From Veillonella parvula (GTDB lineage: Bacteria > Bacillota > Negativicutes > Veillonellales > Veillonellaceae), in NCBI RefSeq assembly GCF_902810435.1, contig NZ_LR778174.1, positions 1,041,501-1,105,500 on the forward strand: DNA of 64,000 nt. The letters are read 5' to 3'. The notes below the pieces were generated by a model, which worked only from the letters and a program-made list of their open reading frames with translations, had not been told where the DNA came from and did not search any database. The position numbers were made by a program, and so were the translations under genes. This document shows, in pieces, positions 57,790 through 64,000 of this stretch (position 1 is the stretch's first letter; each line of letters opens with the position of its first letter).

Positions 57790-59004
57790 ATGGTGGATGA
57801 CGTAGTATATATGAAGCGCGCCATTGAACTGGCAAAATTAGCCACAGGTCACACCTCACCAAATCCTTTGGTTGGTGCTGTTGTGGTAAAAGATAATACA
57901 ATAATCGGTGAAGGTTATCACCATAAAGCTGGTACAGCTCATGCTGAGGTGCATGCACTAAATCAAGCAGGTGATAATGCCAAAGGTGCTACTTTATACG
58001 TAACATTAGAGCCATGTTCCCATTATGGAAAAACACCACCTTGTGCGCTTCGTATCATTGAGGCTGGTATAGCTAAAGTAATAGTAGGTAGTACAGATCC
58101 AAATCCACTAGTTTCTGGAAAAGGAATGGAGTTACTTCGTGAAGCAGGTATTGAGGTTGTTTGCCCCGTATGTAGTGATGAATGTGCTGAACTAAATGAG
58201 CATTTCTTTACCTATATACAGACAGGTAAGCCTTTTGTCACTCTAAAAAGTGCTATGTCACTAGATGGGAAAATTGCTACATCTACTGGACAATCTCAAT
58301 GGATTACAAATGAGTCCTCTCGTCGCGATGGACATGTGTTACGTGCCACGCATGATGCCATGCTTGTTGGAATTGGTACAATTTTGGCAGATAATCCACA
58401 GTTAAATTGTCGTTTAACGGATAGTGAATTATCAGATGCGTTATTAGATAAAAGCATACTTGATGAACCGATTACGATTCATCAACCAGATGTAATTATC
58501 TTGGATAGTCTTGGTAGAACACCTACTACTAGTCGCGTCTTTGAAATAAATAATCGTAAGATTCATATATTCGTATCTAAAGGTTGTCCTAAGGATCGGA
58601 TACAAGCCTTAGAACAAGTTGGTGCTCAAGTAACCGTAGTAGAATCTATTTCTACTCGTAAAAGCAAGAGCACAGACATTGTCATAGATATTAAGAAATT
58701 ATCTATCGATGATATTCTTACAAAACTAGGTGAACTAGGTTACACATCTATTCTTGTTGAAGGTGGATCTGCAATTATCAGTTCCTTTGTGGAAACGAAG
58801 AACTTTGATAAGGTCGTAACATATATTGGAAATACCATTATTGGTGGTAACGATGCAACACCTGCTGTAGGAGGTCGAGGTTTTGAAAGTTTAGAGGTTT
58901 CACCGCAATTAACTTTCACCAAGACTAAAGTATTAGATAATAACATTCGCATTGAAGCATATCGTCAAGGAAGGAGGGGCGCTTATGTTCACGGGAATCG
59001 TTGA
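57790..59004 (+). CDS. ribD: Bifunctional riboflavin deaminase/reductase RibD
   Basis: A 404-residue enzyme for the second and third steps of riboflavin synthesis. The N-terminal deaminase has its zinc site H51-A-E53 and C76 and C85 (PCSHYGKTPPC). The C-terminal reductase (from about 150) has TLKSAMSLDGKIA and the NADPH-binding ILVEGGSAIISSF. The initiation region is unusual: GAGGTG lies only about four bases before the ATG at 57790, so GTG at 57793 or ATG at 57811 (MKRAIELAK, a typical RibD start) are alternatives. The end overlaps ribE by 20 bases. Confidence 0.96.
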   Translation: MVDDVVYMKRAIELAKLATGHTSPNPLVGAVVVKDNTIIGEGYHHKAGTAHAEVHALNQAGDNAKGATLYVTLEPCSHYGKTPPCALRIIEAGIAKVIVGSTDPNPLVSGKGMELLREAGIEVVCPVCSDECAELNEHFFTYIQTGKPFVTLKSAMSLDGKIATSTGQSQWITNESSRRDGHVLRATHDAMLVGIGTILADNPQLNCRLTDSELSDALLDKSILDEPITIHQPDVIILDSLGRTPTTSRVFEINNRKIHIFVSKGCPKDRIQALEQVGAQVTVVESISTRKSKSTDIVIDIKKLSIDDILTKLGELGYTSILVEGGSAIISSFVETKNFDKVVTYIGNTIIGGNDATPAVGGRGFESLEVSPQLTFTKTKVLDNNIRIEAYRQGRRGAYVHGNR

Positions 59005-59641
59005 AGAAATCGGCCGCATCGAAAACATAAAAAAGGGCCCTAAATCCTTAGCCATAACAATTCGAGGAGAAAAAATTTTTAGCGATTTAAAAGTTGGTGA
59101 TTCCGTAGCTGTTAATGGGGTGTGCTTGACGGCCACAACGATTGGCAATAGTATATTTACAGCGGATGTGATGCCAGAATCCATTAAGATGACTACGTTT
59201 ACTAATTTGAAAGTCCATCAATTAGTCAACTTAGAGCGAGCTATGCTTGCTAATGGTAGATTTGGTGGTCATATTGTGGCAGGCCATGTAGATGGTACAG
59301 GTCGTATTATTAATCGTGAACAAACCGATAATGCCATTATCTTTACTATCGAAGCTCCAAAATCTGTTATGGATTATGTTATCTATAAGGGCTCCATTAC
59401 CATCGATGGAATTAGCCTCACAATTATGCGACGAACAGACAGTAGTTTTTCCGTCTCTATCATTCCTCACACTTTGAGTGAAACCATTTTAGGTTTTGCT
59501 CATATTGGAACAGAGGTCAATTTAGAAACGGATATTGCTGGACGATATATTCGTCATTTTATGAATCTTGGTAGTGAACCTACCGAAGAAAAGCCTAAAA
59601 AATCTATGCAATCCCTCTTAGTAGAGAATGGATTTATATAA
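58985..59641 (+). CDS. ribE: Riboflavin synthase alpha chain
   Basis: A 218-residue enzyme that turns two molecules of 6,7-dimethyl-8-ribityllumazine into riboflavin. Two lumazine-binding repeats are visible: MFTGIVEEIGRIENI with SVAVNGVCLTA, then GHIVAGHVDGTGRI with SITIDGISLTI. The ATG at 58985 is behind AAGGAGGGG; an earlier ATG at 58952 lies in the ribD 3' end and would add residues unlike the family. It overlaps ribD by 20 bases, so translation is coupled. Confidence 0.97.
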   Translation: MFTGIVEEIGRIENIKKGPKSLAITIRGEKIFSDLKVGDSVAVNGVCLTATTIGNSIFTADVMPESIKMTTFTNLKVHQLVNLERAMLANGRFGGHIVAGHVDGTGRIINREQTDNAIIFTIEAPKSVMDYVIYKGSITIDGISLTIMRRTDSSFSVSIIPHTLSETILGFAHIGTEVNLETDIAGRYIRHFMNLGSEPTEEKPKKSMQSLLVENGFI

Positions 59642-59656
59642 GTAAGGAGCGTTCCT

Positions 59657-60859
59657 ATGAGCGAACAATTACATTCTATTAATGAGGTCTTACAAGACCT
59701 TAAAGCTGGTAAACCTGTTATTATCGTTGATGATGAAAGCCGTGAAAACGAAGGCGATCTTATCATTGCTGCAGAGTTTGCGACGCAAGAAAATATTAAC
59801 TTCATGGTTAAATACGCCCGCGGTATCGTATGTACGCCTATGCGCCGCGAAGCGTTAGAAAAACTTGGCATTCCTGCAATGGTTACCAAAAATACTGATA
59901 ACCATGAAACTGCTTTTACTGTGACTGTGGATCATGTAGATACTACAACAGGCGTGTCTCCTGCAGAGCGTGCTTATACAATTCAAAAACTATTAGATCC
60001 TAATGCGAAACCTCAAGACTTCCGTCGTCCAGGGCACGTATTCCCACTTGTATATAAAGAGGGCGGTGTACTGGTACGTCAAGGTCATACTGAGGCATCT
60101 ATCGACCTTTGCCGTTTAGCAGGTTTACAGGAGGCTGCCGTTATTTGTGAAATTACAAAAGATGATGGTGACATGGCCCGTTTACCTGATTTGATGAAAT
60201 TTGCTAAGGAGCATGATTTGAAAATTGCTTCTGTAGCAGAACTTATTGAATATCGTAAACAACATGAAGATATGGTTGAGCTTGGTGCTTGTTCTAAGTT
60301 GCCTACTAAATTTGGTGATTTTAATATTTTTGTATTTAAAAATGAATTAGATCATAAAGAGCATTTAGCTATCGTAAAGGGTAATGTTCAAGATTGTAGC
60401 AATGTGCTTGTCCGTATTCATTCTGAATGTTTAACAGGCGATGTATTTGGTTCTAAGCGCTGTGATTGTGGCGAACAATTAGACAATGCGTTGCGCGCTA
60501 TTGAAAAAGAAGGCAAAGGCGTTGTTGTATATATGCGACAAGAGGGCCGTGGCATTGGTTTGACCAATAAAATTAAAGCCTATGCATTACAAGAACAGGG
60601 CCTTGATACAGTAGAAGCAAATGAACAATTAGGCTTCCCTGCAGATATGCGTGAATATTCCTTAGCGGCTCAAATTATCCGTTTCTTGGGTATTAAAAGC
60701 ATCCGCTTATTAACTAACAATCCCGAAAAGCGTCATGGCTTAGAACATTGGGGAATCAATGTAACTAGCCGTGTACCACTCATCATTGCTGCAAATAAAT
60801 TTAATGCAGGCTATTTAAAAACAAAAGAAGAAAAAATGGGTCATATGTTAGAAGACTAA
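59657..60859 (+). CDS. ribBA: Bifunctional DHBP synthase/GTP cyclohydrolase II RibBA
   Basis: A 400-residue fusion that feeds both branches of riboflavin synthesis. Residues 1-200 are 3,4-dihydroxy-2-butanone 4-phosphate synthase ([43 protein letters not shown]). Residues 205-400 are GTP cyclohydrolase II with the zinc cysteines C258, C269 and C271 ([18 protein letters not shown]) and [11 protein letters not shown]. Both active sites look intact. AAGGAGC precedes the ATG, 15 bases after ribE. Confidence 0.98.
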   Translation: MSEQLHSINEVLQDLKAGKPVIIVDDESRENEGDLIIAAEFATQENINFMVKYARGIVCTPMRREALEKLGIPAMVTKNTDNHETAFTVTVDHVDTTTGVSPAERAYTIQKLLDPNAKPQDFRRPGHVFPLVYKEGGVLVRQGHTEASIDLCRLAGLQEAAVICEITKDDGDMARLPDLMKFAKEHDLKIASVAELIEYRKQHEDMVELGACSKLPTKFGDFNIFVFKNELDHKEHLAIVKGNVQDCSNVLVRIHSECLTGDVFGSKRCDCGEQLDNALRAIEKEGKGVVVYMRQEGRGIGLTNKIKAYALQEQGLDTVEANEQLGFPADMREYSLAAQIIRFLGIKSIRLLTNNPEKRHGLEHWGINVTSRVPLIIAANKFNAGYLKTKEEKMGHMLED

Positions 60860-60928
60860 TTAACTTTCACCATATAACTCGGTCGTTACATATATATTTC
60901 CTTAGATGGAATAGAGGAGGTCAACATA

Positions 60929-61390
60929 ATGATGGTTCAAGAAGGTAACTTATTAGGTACTGGTAAGAAATTTGCTATTATCGGTTCTCGTTTCAACGAG
61001 TTCATTACATCTAAATTAATCGGAGGCGCTGAAGATTGTTTACTTCGTCACGATGTTAAACAAGAGGATATTACAGTAATTTGGGTTCCAGGTGCTTATG
61101 AGATTCCTTTGATTGCTAAGAAAGCAGCTTTATCTGGTCGTTATGATGCAGTTATTTGTGTAGGTGCTGTTATTCGTGGAGCCACTACTCATTATGACTA
61201 TGTATGCAACGAAGTGGCTAAAGGTATCGCACATGTATCTTTGGAAACTGGTATTCCTGTTATGTTTGGTGTAGTAACTACTGAAAACATTGAGCAAGCT
61301 ATTGAACGTGCTGGTACAAAAGCGGGTAATAAAGGTTATGATTGTGCTATGGGTGCAATCGAAATGGTTAATCTTATCGATCAAATCTAA
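60929..61390 (+). CDS. ribH: 6,7-dimethyl-8-ribityllumazine synthase
   Basis: A 153-residue enzyme joining the two riboflavin branches; it usually assembles as a 60-mer or decamer. Motifs: ARFN-like [57 protein letters not shown] (catalytic histidine) and [26 protein letters not shown] lies eight bases before the ATG at 60929; the next ATG is a possible alternative. It is last in the rib operon, followed by a terminator. Confidence 0.98.
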   Translation: MMVQEGNLLGTGKKFAIIGSRFNEFITSKLIGGAEDCLLRHDVKQEDITVIWVPGAYEIPLIAKKAALSGRYDAVICVGAVIRGATTHYDYVCNEVAKGIAHVSLETGIPVMFGVVTTENIEQAIERAGTKAGNKGYDCAMGAIEMVNLIDQI

Positions 61391-61401
61391 GAATTGTATA
61401 T

Positions 61402-61435
61402 AACACTCAGTATCTTATGGTACTGAGTGTTTTTA
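61402..61435 (+). terminator. Intrinsic terminator after ribH
   Basis: Stem AACACTCAGTA / TACTGAGTGTT, eight-base loop, T-tail. Confidence 0.85.
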
Positions 61436-61497
61436 TATCATCGAAAATATGTTCTTTTAACTTTAAATCATACTAGACGAACATATATTCTCTATTA

Positions 61498-61527
61498 TTG
61501 AAAGTTAAATATTTGACATGATATACT
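61498..61527 (+). promoter_or_regulatory. Promoter for hslO
   Basis: TTGAAA, 18-base spacer, TATACT with TGA upstream (extended -10), 58 bases before the start. Confidence 0.5.
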
Positions 61528-61585
61528 ATATAAGCAATATAAAAATAATACCTTAATAAAATAAGTAGAAATAAGGAATGATAGA

Positions 61586-62464
61586 ATGGATTATATAAAA
61601 CGTTTTACAACCCGAGAAGGGGTTCGTATGTCTTTAGCTGTAACAACAGATACAGTTGAAACGGCTCGTGTACGTCATGATTTATGGCCTGTAGCAACAG
61701 CTGCTTTAGGTCGTGCTATGACGGGAGCTATTTTGTTGGCTGGTGATTTTAAAAACCATGAAAACGTAAGTCTTCGTATTAAAGGTGATGGTCCACTAGG
61801 TGTAGTTCACGTAGATGCATTTTCTGATAATACGGTTCGAGGCTATGTAGATGAGCCACATGTTGATGTACCTTTAAAGCATGCTGGTAAGCTTGATGTA
61901 GGTGCTGCCGTAGGTCATAATGGTGAAGTACAAGTTACGCGATTTACACAATTAGCGCAAGACTATACTTCTACAAGCCCGATTCAAAGTGGTGAAGTAG
62001 CAGAGGATTTGGCATATTATTTATATGCATCTGAACAAGTACCGTCTACGATTAGTTTAGGTGTATTAGTAGATCCAGATTACCATACAGTTGTAGCTGG
62101 AGGTTTTATCGTACAAGCCTTACCGGATGCTACAGATGAAGCATTAGCACAAGTAGAAAAGAATATTAATGAACTTGGTCCTATTACAGAATATTTGAAA
62201 GCAAATCCAGATGGTAAAGGTCTTATGGAACGCGTTCTCGATGGTTTAACTGTGAATGAAGTATATAATGAACCAATTCATTTCCAGTGTCGTTGTGGTC
62301 GTGATCGCTTTGCCAGTGTGCTAATGACATTACGTGAAGAAGATAAGAATGCTATTTTGGAAGATGACGTAACAGAGCTTGTTTGCCATTATTGTAATGA
62401 AAAATATCATTTCACACGTGAAGAGTTACAAAATATGTTCACCCAAAAAGGTCCAATTCAATAA
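61586..62464 (+). CDS. hslO: Redox-regulated chaperone Hsp33
   Basis: A 292-residue cytoplasmic holdase activated by oxidative unfolding. The zinc-binding redox switch is complete: C235-x-C237 (CRCG) and C267-x2-C270 (CHYC). The N-terminal region has ATAALGRAMTGAILLAG and LRIKGDGPLGVVHVDAF, typical of the family. For an anaerobe the protein offers protection against oxygen stress. An AAGGAATG site precedes the ATG. It stands alone with its own promoter and terminator. Confidence 0.97.
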   Translation: MDYIKRFTTREGVRMSLAVTTDTVETARVRHDLWPVATAALGRAMTGAILLAGDFKNHENVSLRIKGDGPLGVVHVDAFSDNTVRGYVDEPHVDVPLKHAGKLDVGAAVGHNGEVQVTRFTQLAQDYTSTSPIQSGEVAEDLAYYLYASEQVPSTISLGVLVDPDYHTVVAGGFIVQALPDATDEALAQVEKNINELGPITEYLKANPDGKGLMERVLDGLTVNEVYNEPIHFQCRCGRDRFASVLMTLREEDKNAILEDDVTELVCHYCNEKYHFTREELQNMFTQKGPIQ

Positions 62465-62486
62465 AAACTTTATAATATGTAGAAAA

Positions 62487-62524
62487 AATACAGGCTACTA
62501 GGTTTTTCCTATAGCCTGTTTTTC
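62487..62524 (+). terminator. Intrinsic terminator after hslO
   Basis: Stem ACAGGCTACTAGG / CCTATAGCCTGT (one bulge), TTTTT loop, T-tail. Confidence 0.8.
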
Positions 62525-62573
62525 TATTCTATGAGAAAATAAAAGATAGAGTTATTAATAATAGGAGGTCACA

Positions 62574-63368
62574 ATGAGTGCAATTGGCGTAATTGGTGGT
62601 ACTGGTGTTTATGATCCGTCCATCTTTGAAAATATACATGAAGAATCCTTAATGACACCATATGGTGAAATAGATTATGTACAAGGTACATACCATGGGA
62701 AAACTGTAATCTTTGTAGCTCGTCACGGCAAAGATCATACAATTCCTCCACACAAAATTAACTATCGTGCTAATATTTGGGGCCTCAAAAAACTAGGCGT
62801 TACATTTATTATCTCCACGACAGCAGTAGGTTCTTTAAATGAGAACTTTAAGCCAGGTCATTTTGTTTTGACTGATCAATTCTTAGATTTCACAAAGAAC
62901 CGCATCACTACGTTTTATGAAGGTGGGGACCGTCCAGTGGCACATCTTGATGTAACAAACCCATACTGCCCTGAATTGCGTGATATCCTTCAAAAGGTAG
63001 GTACGGAACAAGGCCTTACGATACACAATGGCGGTACCTATGTATGTACTGAGGGACCTCGTTTTGAGACTCCTGCAGAAATTAAAATGTTCCACATGCT
63101 CGGTGGCGATACAGTAGGTATGACAAATGTACCGGAAGTAAATTTAGCGAATGAAGCTGAAATGGCATATGCTACGATCTCTATGATTACCAACTATGCA
63201 GCAGGTATTTCTGAATCTGCTTTGACACATGCGGAAGTTGTAGAAATGATGGGCAATATGGCGGCGCAACTAAAATCTCTTATCTTAGGTGCTATTGATG
63301 CAATCGATGTGGATGTTCGTTATGATGCGCATAATCGCATGCATGAATATGGTGGTTTTAAACTATAA
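62574..63368 (+). CDS. mtnP: S-methyl-5'-thioadenosine phosphorylase
   Basis: A 264-residue phosphorylase that splits methylthioadenosine into adenine and methylthioribose 1-phosphate. Motifs: IGVIGGTGVYD, VARHGKDHTIPPHKINYRANIWGLKKLG, TYVCTEGPRFETPAEIKMFHMLGGDTVGMTNVPEV. The combination fits the MTA phosphorylase side of the family rather than purine nucleoside phosphorylase, and the next gene (mtnA) uses its product. AGGAGG lies before the ATG. No promoter was recognised in the short gap, so it may be read through from hslO. Confidence 0.94.
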   Translation: MSAIGVIGGTGVYDPSIFENIHEESLMTPYGEIDYVQGTYHGKTVIFVARHGKDHTIPPHKINYRANIWGLKKLGVTFIISTTAVGSLNENFKPGHFVLTDQFLDFTKNRITTFYEGGDRPVAHLDVTNPYCPELRDILQKVGTEQGLTIHNGGTYVCTEGPRFETPAEIKMFHMLGGDTVGMTNVPEVNLANEAEMAYATISMITNYAAGISESALTHAEVVEMMGNMAAQLKSLILGAIDAIDVDVRYDAHNRMHEYGGFKL

Positions 63369-63410
63369 TCAACTCATAATGATACACAATAGTTCATCGA
63401 AGGAGAAGTT

Positions 63411-64000
63411 ATGATTAATATTGAATGGCGTAAAGATACGCTGGTACTATTAGATCAAACTAAATTGCCTACTGAAATTACATACGTTCACTGTACAGAT
63501 TGGCGCCAAGTGGCCGAAGCTATTAAAATGCTTCGCGTTCGTGGCGCACCTGCTATTGGCGTAGCTGCTAGTTATGGTCTCATTTTAGCTGCTATGGAAG
63601 CAGGACGTTTAGAGGCGCCATTTAGTGAACAACTTACAAGCTTATATGAGTTTAGTGAGATCTTAAAAGAAACTCGCCCTACGGCAATCAACTTAGCTTG
63701 GGCTGTAGATCGTGTAATTTCTCTTGTGAAAACTAATGTTGACAGTATGTCCTCAATGAGTGAAGTAGTAGACCTCATTACAAAAGAGGCTATTATCATT
63801 CACGAAGAAGATGTGTCTTTGAATAGACGTATGGCCGAAGCAGGTTCTACATTATTTGAAGGTAAAAAGAATATTCGCATCTTAACTCATTGTAATGCGG
63901 GTGCACTAGCTACAGGTGGTCTAGGAACAGCACTTGGTGTTGTTCGTAAATTACATGAAAATGGACAACTGGAACGCGTGTATGCTGATGAAACACGTCC
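63411..64000 (+). CDS. mtnA: S-methyl-5-thioribose-1-phosphate isomerase (partial)
   Basis: The frame is open to the end of the window (196 residues of an expected roughly 345). It isomerises methylthioribose 1-phosphate to methylthioribulose 1-phosphate in the methionine salvage pathway. RVRGAPAIGVAASYGL, TRPTAINLAWAVDR, and THCNAGALATGGLGTALG (catalytic C161) are characteristic. AAGGAG precedes the ATG. It follows mtnP by 42 bases and forms a salvage operon with it; later pathway genes would lie beyond the window. Confidence 0.95.
   Translation, partial: MINIEWRKDTLVLLDQTKLPTEITYVHCTDWRQVAEAIKMLRVRGAPAIGVAASYGLILAAMEAGRLEAPFSEQLTSLYEFSEILKETRPTAINLAWAVDRVISLVKTNVDSMSSMSEVVDLITKEAIIIHEEDVSLNRRMAEAGSTLFEGKKNIRILTHCNAGALATGGLGTALGVVRKLHENGQLERVYADETR

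Noticed and set aside
61513-61518. TTGACA before hslO as its -35
   Set aside because: No good -10 lies 16-18 bases downstream; TTGAAA at 61498 with TGA-TATACT fits better.

Overview
The window looks like a chromosomal segment of a diderm Firmicute of the class Negativicutes, most likely Veillonella or a close relative. Three things point there. The base composition is AT-rich. The house-keeping set is Firmicute-type (PolC, PcrA-LigA, GatCAB, RbgA, DprA-TopA-TrmFO, PhoH-YbeY-Era-RecO, T-box glyQS, FMN-riboswitch rib operon). And an RND tripartite efflux system is present, which needs an outer membrane. This assignment is inference from gene content, not from a database match.

Layout, left to right. 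1-3.4 kb: end of an RND adaptor gene and the full RND pump. 3.6-4.5 kb: Mn-dependent pyrophosphatase. 4.7-9.0 kb: pcrA and ligA. 9.1-12.3 kb: gatCAB (amidation of mischarged tRNA). 12.5-20.3 kb: a small membrane protein, two radical-SAM enzymes, then phoH-ybeY-era, a CNNM/CBS membrane protein and recO. 20.4-23.7 kb: an orphan gene, then a DUF3100 membrane protein, a small membrane partner and an M20 amidohydrolase that look like one uptake-and-cleavage unit. 23.8-25.8 kb: an AT-rich accessory patch of small orphan membrane proteins, including two tandem paralogues and one gene broken by an in-frame stop. 25.9-29.1 kb: glycine T-box leader and glyQS. 29.3-30.2 kb: MarR-like regulator and rplS. 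30.3-39.5 kb: rbgA-rnhB, then yraN-yifB-dprA-topA-trmFO. 39.6-42.2 kb: lgt (minus) and a secreted GH18-type hydrolase. 42.3-45.4 kb: leuS and dCMP deaminase. 45.5-54.4 kb: M29 aminopeptidase (minus), comEA, comEC, holA, polC. 54.5-55.5 kb: two orphan genes. 55.6-57.3 kb: poxB (minus). 57.6-61.4 kb: FMN riboswitch and ribD-ribE-ribBA-ribH. 61.6-64 kb: hslO, mtnP and the start of mtnA (methionine salvage).

Working together: dprA, comEA, comEC and a comEB-like deaminase are most of a DNA-uptake set. pcrA, ligA, recO, holA, polC, topA and rnhB cover replication and repair. rplS, rbgA, era, ybeY, gatCAB, glyQS, leuS and trmFO cover translation. The rib operon supplies flavin, which PoxB and TrmFO use as FAD.

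The most notable observations are a PolC that seems to lack its built-in DnaQ-like proofreading exonuclease, a ComEC whose C-terminal region lacks the metallo-beta-lactamase metal motif, the DUF3100/M20 unit with a terminator-like leader, and the patch of decaying and duplicated small membrane genes next to it. Promoters often use an extended -10 (TGN-TATAAT). No tRNA, rRNA, CRISPR array, insertion sequence or prophage was seen.
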